Source of the DNA: Eudorina sp. 2006-703-Eu-15
Lineage: Eukaryota; Chlorophyta; Chlorophyceae; Chlamydomonadales; Volvocaceae
Direction of reading: 5' to 3'
NCBI GenBank assembly: GCA_003117195.1
Contig: BDSI01000016.1
Location: forward strand, 1,240,001 to 1,304,000
DNA: 64,000 nucleotides
Part shown: piece after piece, positions 25,027-39,500 of the stretch
How the letters are laid out: each line of letters opens with the position of its first letter
Numbering within the stretch: position 1 is the first letter of the stretch
Program-made: the position numbers and the translations under genes
The notes under the pieces: generated by a model
The model's database searches: none
Told to the model about the DNA's origin: nothing
The model's input: the letters and a program-made list of their open reading frames with translations, nothing else

Positions 25027-27548
25027 CCGCTCCTCAGCGGGTTCCGGGGGGAAAGCATGATGGAGCGCTGTGAAGGCCGCATTTGAGGCTACCGCTCCGT
25101 CGCCTGTGGGTTTTCGGGGAGTGAGCGGGAATCCGAACAGCTGTTTGGCCTACGATGTCGTCCTGACTGCATCAGCTGCAAGCAGGTTGAGCTTGCATCC
25201 TGCAGCAGAGAAGGCTGTGTAGGCACGCGGCTAATCGCACGCATACGGCATAGAAGGCCCCGTGCATACCCGCGTCAGAACATACTAACATAGAGGCGTT
25301 CGGTTCAGGGCCTCAGTCAGCGCGCATGCTGGCAGATGTGTACGAGTTTCGCTACGCAATGCTTTGCTTCGCCAGGATTATGGCATCAAAATGATTATTA
25401 TTGGCCTACCTGATGCAAGTATTCTTTTCTTGCGGGCCACGCACAGAACAGGGTCCCATTCGTAATCTTCCAAAGTCCACGGCTCCTCTGCGCGTGCTTC
25501 CTCTTCAACACGTCTTCTTACACGTGCACCAGACATGGCTATACAGTAACAACCTGCTCAGTGCGAGTTCTCCCCAAAGTCTTTTAACTTTGTTAACAGG
25601 TTCTTGCAAATTTGGTCCAAATATCCGGTTTTTCCTTTGTATCACGTTCAAGGTCCGTGCAGGTTTAATTGTAAAACACTTGATGTCAGGGATCATGACA
25701 TTATACGAAAGCCATCGGTTTCGTATAACTGAGAAGCTGAAGAACAGACCGACATTTTTATTTGCATGTAAGGCAAAGATTTCTTATTATATCTGATAGA
25801 AGCGGTAGGGCTACGTGTAACATGGATGAATCTCGTCGTGGTTTCCCTCAGTCGCGCTTACTTAGGTCGTGTACGCAACGCATACGAATGTCGACGATTT
25901 GACAATTTATGGAATTAGCAGCACGTTGTGCGTGTTGCGGAACTGCCATGGCAGCAGTAAGGGAATGCTTTCGACGCCACGACACAGCACGACAAATCCT
26001 CGGCGCTCGCTCGCCGACCGTCTTCACGGCAGATGCTTGCTGTTCTGTCACGAATGGAGGTATTGATCTTACGTATTCTCAACCACTGGGGCCAGGTGGT
26101 AGAAGGGCAGCCATAAACTGGCAATGGGTTAGCGCATACACGCGCATACACTCGTAGACTGCGTCGTACGAACGCACCGCCCTGCTTCGGCAGCTGCCAA
26201 CGCGACCAGCTGGCCGAAATCTTCAATAACTCTCTCCCAACCTGCGATGTCGCCAGCATTTCCATGTGAGACGTTTGGATCGCGCTTCGTTCCCTTCAAT
26301 TCCCTTCCGTTGAACTACGACGGTGCACGAAGACCACACATTCACCACACTCATTCTATTTGACAGGTCAATTAGCCAGTGCTGTTAACACAAAATGGAG
26401 AACGCCGTTCCTTGCCAAAGCAAACCTGCCAAACCCGGCGGCCACTAATGGCCCGGATACGCACTGATACACTGATGCACACGCCTGCCTACGCCACCGG
26501 CGCCCTCCACGTCACTTTCCTGCCACCGGCCCAGATAGCCGGTGATGACGATACAGCGTGGATCATCCCCTTGAGAGCGCCCACTGGGTAGCCGATCACC
26601 ATTTTCCTCACAGAAGCCGGCTGACAGGCAAAACCAGTCGTACCAGGTACCCCGGCGCTCCTTCGTAACTATCGCGTAACTCTCCTGTAATTTTGTATCG
26701 CACATACCCCTTTGCACGATGGCAGCTGTGTGGCATATCTCTGCTTCCAGACATACAAGATTCACGTTCCCAGCAGACGACTGAGCCATGGCAAGCAATA
26801 TACATCAGGACAACGGATATATTTTCGATCGGAATCCTAATCCAGAACTGCAGGGTGTGAGCGCCTCCAGCACCGCGCAAAGTTCGTCCCCAAGTGTCGT
26901 CGAAACAACTGCCGGGATTCAGGCTTAGGAAATTATGATTAAGCAAGGATAGCATCTGTTGACTGCGTCCTCTAGTATTCATGACGCCATGCACGCATGC
27001 AACTTCATGATTAAAGTCTTCCGTGCAAACGACGCAACGACGGACCGCACGTAACGAAAGCATCGACTGCCAAAGGCTTGTGTGTGCTGTAAGCAATTTG
27101 TCACATAGTTCGCAAATTCCACATCGTGCGCGTCATAAGCAATTCAAGGGCAGCAGAATATGGGTGAAAAGATGCCTGCTATGAGTGCGGACAGCGCATG
27201 GTAATACACAATGCAGTATGAGATAATGAAACGCGTGCAGAAGGCGACATTTTTTATAGTAGTACCCAGCATCTCAGCTAATACAACCACTTTCGTTTTT
27301 GTACAGCAAAATTTGCTGTTTGCCTCGTTTGTGTGTCCCTACGAGGTTACTGCAGACCGACCAGTTCATAGTCATATGCCATTATCCTTTTCTTTTTCTT
27401 GAAACAAGGAAGTTAGTGTTCGTAGGTCTGAGCTGCAGAGTCTAATTCCATCGTTGGAAGGGCGCCAGCCCATGGCAAGGATTGCGCGAAAGCCATGTAG
27501 AAGCAGATGACGTATCCGCGCTTTGCGAAGGCCACAAACAGAAGGAGA
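25027..27548. promoter_or_regulatory. 2.5-kb divergent spacer (SBP factor / receptor kinase)
   Basis: The start codons of two long genes face away from each other across this spacer. It is clearly more AT-rich than its surroundings, especially 25370-25800 and 26900-27420. It should contain both promoters and 5' UTRs. Open frames such as 25401-25796 (+) show no family resemblance. I see no repeat or RNA gene. Confidence 0.55.
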
Positions 27549-30500
27549 ATGGGCAAGCGCCGCGTCTTGCAGTTGGTCAGGCTCGTTCAGGCAGTGCTCG
27601 TCATCTGTGGCGCATCCGCTGAGACTTCTGTGGAGGAGCCATCTGGGCTTGGTGCCGCTTTCGGGCGAGAGAAGATTCACGGCTCGGCACGCTCTGTCCT
27701 GGACAGCTCCCCGGACTGCGAGTATTCAGGAAACTATTTGTACTGCCCATATGCGGTGAATGCGTTTGACGCATCAAAGGCGTGCAATAAGCAGGGGTCC
27801 ACCCTGGTCCCGGCGACGTATTTTCTTGCGGGCTTGTTCAACATTTCCTCCAAGTCGCCCGATGCTGAAATCTTGAGCATGTTCAAGGTCGGTACTCGGT
27901 CGTCTCAGCTGGTTGCGGCCGATTCAGTTGTCAAGTCGCGTGTTCTCACCCGGTCGCATTTACTGCTGGCTCTTGAAACGCAAGCCCCCCTCATCATGTG
28001 TGATTGTGCAACTGAGCAACCGTTATCAGGGAGTTCCTCAGGTGTCCTTGTCCCGACCAGTAGCACCCAGCAACCGCTGCCTGCACAGGCTGCACCGTCG
28101 TGTTGAATTCCAACCACCTCTGCCACGCTCACCCCACCCATCCATGTCAGCGTCCTGCGGCTTCGAGCCATGTCTAGGGATCAGCCCACCGCCCTGCTCG
28201 GACATGTGTGCATGGAAGCGGCAAGACACTGTGATGGGATGGCTCGGTCCCTGCCACTCAAACGGGAGGCCCTGCCTTGCCACTCAAACGGGAGGCCCTG
28301 CCATGCCACTCAAACGGGAGGCCCTGCCATGCCACTCAAACCCTGCCTTGCCACTCATCATCAAGCCATTGTCATGCGACCCAGCCGCAGAGCGACGGGA
28401 GGCAGACATGGCGGTACCACGGCAGCATTCCAGCCTCTCTATGGTTTTCCCCATCCACCCACCCATCCACTTGCGTCACAGCTTTGTCCCATGTGGTGAA
28501 GTCCTCTTCAAGCCTAGTTGTGTGCCCCCGGTTGCGCAGGAGTGGCGGAGTTCCGACGGTGATAGGGACGAAACGGGCTGTGGTCTTCCACTGGGCAGCT
28601 TGTGGGTCCTTGACCCGCGGGGAGGCTGCCGAGCGGTGACCCCGGTGTTCAGTCCTGCGAAGGGTCAGGCCGCCGGCCCGCCGATCCAGGCCAATCTGAG
28701 CTCAGTGCCATGCAACTGTACCTTGCCGTTCATGTGTATGGACTACTCCTTGCTCAAGGAGTTGGCTGCACAGGTGCGGGCATGGGGCAGACGACGGAAT
28801 AACCGGGCTGGGCTCTCTGAGGAGCGGCGCGGAGGGAGCGGCGCCACAGCCGGTGCCCCGAGGGCTGTCCATGGGGCGCAGCGGCGCCGGGGGGGGCATG
28901 CATCGCTGGACAGCCCAAGGGGGCACCGGCTGCGGCGCCGGGGGGACATCCCTGGACAGCCCTCGGGGCACCGGCTGCTGCCGATGCCGCTGTTGTCCGG
29001 CCTCTGCGACGCGCATCGCGTTGCGCGCCTTGCGTTCCAGTTGCCGGGCTCCAGCGGGTCCCGCGCCGGGACCACCTGGCCACGCCCTCTGGGACGACGC
29101 GCTTGGGACCCCTCGGTTACCAGCAGGCTGCGGGTTACAAGGCTGTCAAGTGGGACCGCCGTTTGTCGGGTGGTCCTCCCTGGGGGGCACCGGCTGTCGC
29201 TTCTTAACCAACGGCGGTGACACTGCCGTGGGACCACCTGGGGAGGCTGACACAGACCGGGCTCTGCCATCCGTATCCTCCTGGCCGCGCTGCCATCCCC
29301 TCATTGAAGCGCAGCTTTTAACATGTCTACCAATGTCCCATCTCCCCTCGTTGCCCCTGCAGGAGCCCATACCGTACAATACCTACTGGACTCCGGACGC
29401 GGGGTGGCTCCCGCCGCTCCCGCCGCAGGTGCTGCTCTCGTCGCCGGGGGTGCAGTCGGCACCCGGCAAGCCGGACGACCGCGCGTTGCCGCGCCTGAGG
29501 CTGGTGTCCGGCATGGTGCTGGCCGCGGGTCCGTTGCCGGGCAACGCGTCCGCCGCCACGGCGGTCCCGGTCTCCACCCGGGGCCTGGCGCTGGTCAATA
29601 ACAACATATACCTGGTGGTGAACTTGGCGGGGAACTGGTCCGCGGAGGGGCTGTTCGACCTGCGGCCGGTCTACTCTCCGGACATCCTGCCGCAGCGGAA
29701 GCACGGGGTACGGAACAAGGATGCTAAGACAGGTGCGGAGTCCGTCGCGGCCGGGACGGGGCAGTTGCTGGGACCCGAGATGGAGCGCGGCGTGGGGAGC
29801 GGGCCAGGGAATGTGATCGGGGAACTGACTGAAGGGCCCCGCGGCGTGTGGCCCATTGGGGGCTGTGCGGTTCACCAGTGGGATATGAGTTGGGGGGTTG
29901 ATGTGGAAGCGGGAGAGCGGAAAGGGGCTGTATGCGCGCTCGTGTAGCGGCATCAGCGACGGTGTGTGCCACAGCAAAAGCGACGGGTGAGATGGACTTG
30001 GTCCAGCAAGGCAGATGTTGCAGCCGGCGTGTGTGTGTGTGTTAGCAAGGAGAAAAGCTGAGCCGCGAATAAGCGTGTGTGTGTGCGTATTTGTGTGTGT
30101 CGGGGGGAAGGGGAAGAGAATAAGGGTGTGTGTGTGTGCTCCCGCGGCTCCATTCCGTCCTGGCCCCTCTCACAAACGCAGCGGACGCAAACTACCGAAG
30201 GGACGTCAGCTCCGGAACGTCCAATATGTCGTACATCGTACGGGTGGAGGGCTGCGCCAGCGCCACCGCCGTACAGCGTCTGGTGATTACCACGGCCAGT
30301 GGAGCGACCTACGCGATGGGCGTGGGGCGTTGTACGGCCAACTTTGCGGAGGCGGTAGGTTTTACTGGCACGCAGGCCCAGTACAACCGGCCGGTTTGAC
30401 TGGGCCTGCGTGCAGGGCGTCTGGCTGCGTCGCTTCGCTGGGGCCAGCGGCCGAACAGCCCTGCCCGCATGTCTTATGTACCTGTGGGGCCCGGGATGGC

Positions 30501-33500
30501 GGAGACGCGCGCAACGAAGCGGAGAAGGGCAAGGCCGCGCAACGACAGGAGGGGTCGTCAAAAATGTGTTCGCGTGAAACAAGCTGTCATCCTTGGGATC
30601 GGTCGGTGTGCAGTGGCGTTTGCTTCATTACCTTGGCACCTTCCCCGGCTCCCCCCCCCCATGCCGCCCCCCTCCCCCCGCCGTCCGTCCGTCCGTCCGC
30701 GGCCGGCACCCTGACGCTGTTTTTGCGCAGGCTCCCCGGGACGGCTACCTTGCTTACGTGAACTACACGCTTGCCAACGGCCTGTGAGTGATGATGACGA
30801 GCTCCAGGGGGGTGCGGCGAAGGCACGGCCCCTGGGTGCCGTGTCTGATTGCAGCTGGGGCTGGGGCTTGGGGGCTGGGGCTTGGGGGCTGGGGCTTGGG
30901 GGCTGGGGCTTGGGGGGCTGGGCTTGGGGGGCTGGTGGGCTGGGGCTGGGGGGCTGGGGCTTGGGGGGCTGGGGCTTGGGGGCTGGTGGGCTGGGGCTGG
31001 GGCTGGGGGGCTGGGGCTTGGGGGGGCTGGGGCTTGGGGCTCGGGGCTGTGGCCGCCTGTGTCCGTATGTAGGTTGTCAGGCCGTCAGGCCACTACATGC
31101 GCGGTGGCCACCGTTCCTTCCTGACAGGAGCGGTGGACGGGACACGTGAAACGCAACAGTCGAGGAGGAGGGCCCCGTGTGCCATTCCCAGGGACTGTGC
31201 CGGCCGTTGAATCCGACGCCGTCGCACCCGTTACCGTCAGTGACGTGAGGGAGGGAGGGGAAACGGGCCTGATGGGCACGGCGGCGGGCCCGCGCCTCCT
31301 TGCCCTCCTCGGCCTGCGCTCGCCGCATCGGGCCCGACTTAACCCCGCCTATACCCCCCACCACCAATTTCCTATTACCCCCCGCCCCCTCGCCGCCGCC
31401 GGGGGGTCGTTGCGCGTCCCTCGCAGGATCACGCAGCTGCAGTTCGTGTGGGCGATCTTGAACGCGACCGGGGCGGAGCTGCAGGGCGCGCGGCCCACCT
31501 TCCAGCTCAGCTCACCGCCCCAGAGCGGTGCCGGCTCCCTCTACCAGGTGTACCCCCGGCTGACCCCCCTGGAGCCGCAGCCGAGCTGCCCCCAGGCGCG
31601 CTCCCTGGCGCCCGCCAGCAAGTACGACGACCTGGAGCAGTGCGGCGGGGAGGCGGGCTACGCCTGCCCGTCGTACATGTGCTGCGCCCTCAACTCCTCC
31701 TCGGGCGTCCACACGTGCGGCGTGTCGAACGAAAGCTGCATAGTGAGTAGCAGGGGGCCGGCAGGGCGGTGGTGGTGGTGGTGGTTCGGGTTTAGGGATC
31801 TGGGGGCTGGATGGTTGCATGGGGTAAGGGGCGGGGGGGGTGGGTTTCGGCGGAGAGGTGTGCCGAGGACTGCAGTGGCAGCGGGGATGGGCGGGCCGGG
31901 CGGAGCCGCGGGCGGGAGAGCGTCGGATGTCGGCAGCGAGGACTGGGGAGGGTAGGGGAAAGCACGAAACGAACCCCACAACCAGAACCCCAGGTCCCCA
32001 GACCCCAGGTTGCGGAAGGGATCGTGTCGTCGCTTGGGAGCTACGCCGCGAGGTCCAGGGGTCGCAGCTCCGTCCCATCGGCCTATCTGTGCATGGGTCC
32101 CGACCATCCATCCCCGCACACCTCCCGAACCCGCGCCGGTGGGGGAAAGAGGAGGACCTGGCCACAGGGGGCTAGCAGCTCCCGCGGCTTCAGACACCGC
32201 GCGGCGGTGTCCTGAAGGTGGTGAGGGGCGGCGACGCCCCCGGGCACCCCCGGGCACTCGGGGCGTCCTCCTGGCAGGCTTGCGCTGCTGCTGCTTGAAG
32301 GGCCTCTCACGCGGCCCTCCAGTTTGGTGTCTCGCAGGACCAGTCGTGCAACGCGACCCTGGGGCTGTGCGGCCAGGTGCCCTGGCAGGAGCGCTTCATC
32401 ACCGCTTTCGAGGGCTTCGTGACGTACAATGCCTCAAAGCCCTCGGAGGACCCACGGACGACCCGTGGGTCACCCGAATCGCCGCCCAACGACACGGCGC
32501 CGGTGCGGAACGGCACGGTGATCTACACCCTGGAGCGCACCGCGGGCAGCGTGTCGTACGCGGCCGCCGATGACACGTGCAGGTGCGTGGGGCACGTGCA
32601 GAGATTCGTGGAGGCATTACCCCGGAGGGGGTCGCGTCGTGTGGCCTTCTTGGTCTGGAATTGGTTGGTCTGGAATTGGTTGGTCTGGAATTGGAATTGG
32701 TTGGTCTGGAATTGGTTGGTCTGGAACATGGCGCGCGGGGCCCCGGCCGTGTATGACGGGGCCCGTGTGGTGCCCCGCGTGGGGTTTGCCGCCATGCACT
32801 ACACACGCCGCACGCTGCTGCCCACGAAACGCAGGACGCTCGACGTGCTGGGCCTGCGGTGGGACATGATCGGCGCGGCCGACGCCGCGGGGTTCGAGTC
32901 TTCAATCCTGCTGGGCAACGACTTCCTCTTCGCGCTGGATAGATGTGAGACCCGGCGTCAGCCCTGTAGCGGTAGCTGTAGCTGCAGCTGCAGCCAGCTT
33001 CGGAACACGACGTGCCGGGTGGTGACGGGAGTGCCTGTTTGGTGATGGAAATTCCGTGAGCATTAACATTTTCACACAGAGGGCATTCAGGGCATAGGGG
33101 CAAATGCTGCGAAGCTGCTCGGCCTGAATGGAGAGGAGCACGGGGCAGGCCCCCTTGGGCTCTACGTCATCTCTTGCGCTGAGCATGCGCTGCCCCCACC
33201 TGCCCCCACCTGCCCTCACCTGGCCAGACACCTAGCGGGCGCGCCGCAAACACCCCTGCCCGGGCTTGTCTTTCGGGTTTTTTCAATTTGACCCCTGCCT
33301 GAACTCCTCCCCGGATAAGTCAACTGTGTCTGATCACACCGCCCCTGTCCCGCCACGCCGGCCACGGGGACCCCCTTCCCCTCCCCTCCCCTCCCCTCCC
33401 GGGAATCCCTCATCGTCACCTCAGCCGCGGGCCCCGTCTGGCTGAGCAGTGCGGGGGTTGTGGGCACCTGCTTCACAGCCCAGTGGGAAGTGGACCTTGC

Positions 33501-36500
33501 GGCGGTCGAGGTGGGTGGGCCGGGGGGGGGGCGGGGGTTGCCAGTCCGGGCCTGGCGCGCAGCTCCTCCCTGGTCGACGGACAGAGGGGCGCGGGGCCTG
33601 TCAGCTGAGGAGCTGCGGCTCCACGGCGTGCGGAGAGCTGGGGGAGAGACAGATCGGGTGACCGCAAGCTCCCACGACGTCTCCGCTCCGGCCCTCTCCG
33701 CCTGCAGCTCGTGGCCCCCTCGCCCACCTACCTACCTACCCACCTACCCACCTACCTACCCACCTACCTACCTACCCACCTACCTACCCACCTACCTACC
33801 TACTTACCCACCTACCTACCCACCTACCTACCTACCCACCTACCTACCCACCTACCTACCCACCTACCTACCCTCCTACCTACCTACCTACCTACCTACC
33901 CACCTACCTACCTACCTACCCGCCTACCTACCTACCTACCTACCCACCTACCTACCCACCTACCTACCCACCCACCTACCTGCCTACCCACCGCTTCCGC
34001 TCGCAACACCCTTCTCATCCCCGCTTGATCCTCTTTGCCCTCGACGCCGCTCCGCCTCCACCTGCGCCCCCTCCCGGGTGTGCCGCCGCCGCCGCAGCTG
34101 GATGCGTTGGAGGCGGTGAACTGCAGCGGCCTGGCGCGGGTCATCTGCCGAGCTGTGTGGCCAGGGCCCTGGGGCATGATGGACCCCGACGCAAGGAACA
34201 CCAGCAAACCCATGGTGGCAGGTACGTGGGGGGGAGGTACATATGGGAGGGGCGTAGCCGCAACTGGCGACTCTGGATGGAAGGGATCGTCCCGCAACCT
34301 CTCCGATTTCGTACAGGGGGGCATTCGTCCACGGGGGGACAGGGGAGTCGGGCGTGTGGTCGGCCGGGGTACGTGCGGGGCAGCAGGGGTGGGCGGCGAC
34401 GGTGGGGAGAGCGGGCGGGTGGTGAGGGTGGCGACGGTGACGGTGGGGACCACCGCCAGCAGCGGCCCCGGCGGGCGGGCAGCGCGTGGCAGCGCCGCGG
34501 ACCGCAGCTACGTCCAGCTTCTGTTCGTACGACAGCGGCAAGAGAACGAACAGCCGGAGCTCCACAGCGGGACCCCGTCCGGAGCCGCAACCCTCCTCCC
34601 CCCTCTCCCAGCGGGACTCCAGCCTGGTTTGCATCTCTTTCCTCTTTCGGTAACCCCTTTCAATTTCCTCCCAACCTGTTCCGCCGCGCTCATGCCCGTT
34701 CTTGCCTTCCGCCCGCCCGCCCGCCCACCCGCCCTGGTGTCCCCTTCCCTGCGCCCGACTGGCTGTCCGGGGTGCAGGGTGGCACAAGCTGGAGGAGGTG
34801 CGGGTGGGCGACGGACAGCCCCTCTCCGGCAGCTCCTGCAGGAACGTGTCCCTACCGCTGGATGGCGCCCAGGTACGGCATTGACCCACGGGTCGCGCTC
34901 CCGCGGTCCTGGCGGCATCCCCCGGGCGGCGCTGTCGCAGCGGCGTGGCGGGTTGTTGGGGGGGGCCGGCCCATCTGGCTGGGGGCCGAGGCGGGGGCCC
35001 CTCGGACCCGCCCTTGGGCGCAGATGGGCGCAGATGGCCCGTCCTGCAGCCGCTCTGATATCCCGCCGCCCGACAGTTGCCGCCGCCGCATCGCTGCCCC
35101 AGGTCGCCCGGCACGCAGGCCGGCCTCCACATCGGCATCTTGCCCGCCTCAACTGCCGCACGATCCCACCCCACCTCATGGCCCCTGGCCCTGTGTGGTG
35201 TGTGTGTTTAGAAATGCAACCCGGTGGTGTCTGTGTGTGTGTGTGTCTGTGTGTGTGCATCGTTTAGGGTTTCCAGGGTTTGGCCACCACCACCTCTGCT
35301 TTCTGCTGCGGGCTTGAACTTTCCTCAAACCTGCTCTCTGCAACCCCTCCCCCCACACACATCGCGACCGCCGCCCGCCCCTCCTGCTGCCCCCTGCTGT
35401 TGCTGCGACTGCCCCTGCTGCTGCCCCCTGCTGTTGCTGCGACTGCCCCTCCTGCTGCCCCTCCCCCACGCCACCCTGACCTGGGTCCCCAGCACGGCCC
35501 CGTCGCGACGGGGTTGTACATCCCCGCCGACAACACGAGCCTGGACCACCTCAGCCTCACCAACATGACCATCCTGGTGAACCAGTTCCTGGGAGCCATC
35601 GCGCTCCGCCCCCTCCTCACCTGGTCCGCCGTCACCGACCTGCCCCTCACCTACGAAACCGTCAGCGCCATTGCCGTACAGTACTACAACCACAGCATCC
35701 TGGACCACGACAACGACGGCGACACTCTGGTCGCCCTGGAGCCGGTCGTGCTGGGACCCGCGGACGGCATGAACCAGTCCGCGCGGGCGGCGGGCGCGGA
35801 CGCGGCGCTGACGGAGTACCTGCTGGAGGGCGCGGGTTGGCGGTCGCTGCAGCTGGACGTGGCGTCGGGGGAGTACGTGACGGGGGTGTACGGCTGCCGA
35901 GGCGGCCTGGTGGAGGTGCTGGTGCTGCGGACCAGCTACGGCAAGCTGTGGAGCACGTCCGCGGGGCCGGGTTTCAGCTGCAGCGTGCCGTTCGGCCACG
36001 AGGCGCCGACGGGCGCGTTCCTGCTCGCGCTGCAGGTGGGTGGGTGGGGTGGGTGGGCGAGGGGAGGAGGGGGAGGAGGAGGAGGGGGACTAGGGTATTG
36101 GAGGAGGGGGAGGAGGGGGAGGAGGAGGGGGACTAGGGTATTGGAGGAGGGGGACTAGGGTATTGGAGGAGGGGGACTAGGGTATTGGAGGAGGGGGACT
36201 AGGGTATTGGAGGACATTTCAAACTGCGCTGCTGCCAGCGCGACGGTTCGAGGAAGGGGGGCCTCTACGGTTCCCAGTTCTGAGTGTAGTAACGGCCTCG
36301 TGGGTCCCGTGGAAGGAAGCACTCGCCGGGTCCGTGATGCTCCGCCGGGGACATGGACTTTGGCGGACGGACTTGATATGAGGTGGAAGGACTGGCAGGG
36401 CTGCCAGGGCGGGGGTGCGGTCGTCCCAACTGACCGCTTCAGGGCCTTTGCTGCAGCAGAGGCTGCCACCGCCACTGCTACTGCTACTGCCACACGTGCC

Positions 36501-39500
36501 GTACCGTGTCGTACTGTACCGTACCGTGCCGTGCAGGTGGTGGCGGGGAGATACGTGGAGGAGCTGAACCTCATCTGGGCGATCCCCGTGTCAGCCCCGC
36601 AGCAGCCCACCTCGCCCGCCCCGGCACTGCCCTCCAACCCGTCGTCCGCCCCCACCCCCAGCTCCACCCCCAGCCCCAGCCCCAGCACCCCCACCCCCGG
36701 CCCCGGCCCCAGCTCCGACGTCAACCATGCCGACGTCTCGGGCAAGGATAACGGCGGCGGTGGAGGGACCAGCGCCGGGGACAGGAACAGCACCGCCAGC
36801 AGCGGCGGCGGCGACACGGGCGCGCGTCCGCTGCCGGAGCCGGCGGAGATTGTGGTGGAGGAGAAGAACGGCATGGCGATCGGCCTGGGGGTGGGCGTGG
36901 GTCTGGGCGGGGGCCTGGTGCTGCTGGTGCTCGCGTGTGTGATCATGCGCTTCTGCTGCCGCGGGCGCTGCCGCATCGTGTTCGGCCCCGCGGCGGCGGC
37001 GGTGGGCGACGAGTCGGCGGCGCCGGGGCCGGGCGCGGCGCCACGGCGCCGCGGCGGCGCCTCCGCCTCCGCCGCCGACGGGGCGTCCGGGGGCGGAGCG
37101 ATCTCCGACGACTCGTCGCGCGGCGGCGGCGGCGGCCGTGGCGGCGGCGTGGAGCTGGCGGACGTCGTGGTGGGCTGCGACGATGTACGACAGGCGGCGG
37201 AGGGCGCGGGCGCAGGTGGGTCGGGGGTTGGGCCTCCCTCCCTCCATCCCCGCTGAGCCCTCACCCTCATCCTCACCCTGACCTGACCCTGACCTGGGCT
37301 GGGCCCCCTAGTCCCTCCCCGCTGGGGTCCTAGAGTCCTGGAGCTCTCGTCCAACAAAGGGAAACCAAAATTTGGGCGAGCAACCCCTCTCGCGCCCCCT
37401 CCCGCACCTGCAGCTGCAGCTGCTCCTGAGTGTGCGCCTGTCGCCACATCGTAGCGGCCGGTCCGTAGCTCCTTACCCCTCTCCGCTCCGCTCCGCCCCC
37501 GGCCCCCCGGGCTGGGAGACGCGATAGCAGAGCCCCTGGCGAACCCACCGCCCCTGCACGGCTGCGCCCTTGCGGCCTTCACCCTCTAGTCCAGACCGCA
37601 CCTCGTCGGGTCACCCAACCCCGACCGCACCCCGGACCCCGGACCCCCGTGTTCAGGAAAAGGAACCCGCCCTCTCGCGCGGTGTGTGAAAGCACCGCAC
37701 CGCCCCACCGCCCACGTCCTGCTTCGTTGACGAGTGCGGGATGCCACCGGGGTGACGGCTCGTTCCGGGCTAGGGGTTCGGTTGCAGCCCGCCAAAACCC
37801 CCTCCCCTGTTGTCTCCATGTCCTCCCCTTGATCATGTCAGCTCTTCCCCGGCCCCTTCCCCACCCCCCTCCCCGAATATGTCCATCAATGTCCTATGGC
37901 CGCTTCCCCGAATATGTCCACCAATGTCCTATGGCCGCCCCCCTCTTCCCCGCCTCCTGCCCTCCGCCTGCAGGCGGCAAGAAGGTGGCCACCTCGCCCT
38001 CCCTGAACGACAGCACCGAGTCAGGGGGCGGCACCACCATCACCACCAACTACAGCGACTCCATGCCGCCCATGACCCCCCTGCCGCCCATGCCCCTGGG
38101 CCTGGCCATGCCCCTGGGGCCGCTCGGGCTGCCCCTGGGGCTGGCCGTGCCCCTGGCCCCTCTGCAGTTGCAGCAGATGCAGCAGACGGGCGCCGGGGGC
38201 GCTGGCGGCGGCGGTGCGCAGCGGTACGGCAACGTGCACGGCGATGACGCAGCGGCGGCGGCGGCTGCAACAGCGGGGCGAGATGTTGTGGAGGCGGGGT
38301 ACCCGTACCACGCGGGCGGCGGCAATCAACTGACGCCGACGATGGCGGCGGCGGCGGCGGCGTCACTGGCGTCGCCAGGGGTGTACGGCGACGCGGATCA
38401 TCTGACCCACGCAGCGCTGTACCACAAGGCCATCCAGGCAGGGCCGCGTGGCGGGCGGGCGGACGCGGTGTTGTCGTACCGCCGCAACCTGCGATTTGTG
38501 TTCACATCCGTGTCCCGTGTCTCCGCCGGAACGTGTGCCGGGGTGTGTGTCGGGGTGTGTGTCGGGGTGTATAAGAGAACTGAGCCGCGAGAAGCGAAGT
38601 CAAGCGTAATACTCGATGTAGGCGGCGGAAATAGAGGACACCTGAAACCCGCAAGAATCTGTCGGGGTGTGTGGCGGGGTGGATGTGTGCGGGTGTGGCC
38701 GCCCTCCGCCAGGTGCGCCGCACACGGGGTATCTGCCGATACACACACCTGCGATCCGCCTCGGCCCGCCCTGCCCCGCCTCGGCTCCCCCTGCCCTACC
38801 CAGCAGCCATACCCGCTTTGGCCCCCCCCCCTGCCCCGGCTCATCACCCCCATCGCACACCCTTTGCCCTGCCCCACACGCGCAGCTCGCCCAGCGGCCC
38901 CACGGCGGGTCCCCCGAAGGTTCCGGAGCGTCCTCCCTGGCGCCACCTGCGTACGGCACCATGACCGGCTCCGGAACCCAGACCAGCACCGTCAGCTTGG
39001 CGGCGGGGGGCTCCTCCACCGCAATACGGACCGGGCATCCCATCAGCGGTCTTGCACGCGCCCTCGGGAAGGCGGACGGCGACGGCCCGGCGGCCGCCGC
39101 TGACGGTGTGCCGCCGCCGCCCCATCGGCTGGAGGTGTACGGCCTTGGCCCTGGGGCAGAGAACGCTGCTGCCGCTGCCGCCGCTGTTACGGCGGCGCCC
39201 GCGGGGACGGAAGCCGGCGTGATGACGTCACCGTCTGTGCCGCAGGACGGGGCGGGGCAGGCCGCGGCGTCGCCGTCGGAGCGGGCGGGCTTGCCGACCC
39301 ATGGGTCGACGTCACACATGGCGGCGGAGCTGCTGCTGGGGCGAGACGTCATGGTGGATGTGGACGACCCGGCCACGTATCTAGGGCATGGTGGGTGGGA
39401 GGAATGGCGCGATATGGCGCGGCAGTAGCCGTGGTTGTGGCGGCAGTAGCAGTGGTTATGGCGGCAGTAGCAGCGCCGGTCTGCTTGTCCCGCGCCGCCG

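Noticed and set aside
25401..25796. Plus-strand open frame of 131 codons in the SBP/kinase spacer
   Set aside because: It lies in an AT-rich spacer, uses codons unlike the neighbouring genes and has no family resemblance.
28254..28350. CRISPR-like array
   Set aside because: The 26-nt units are directly adjacent with no unique spacers, in an intron of a nuclear gene.
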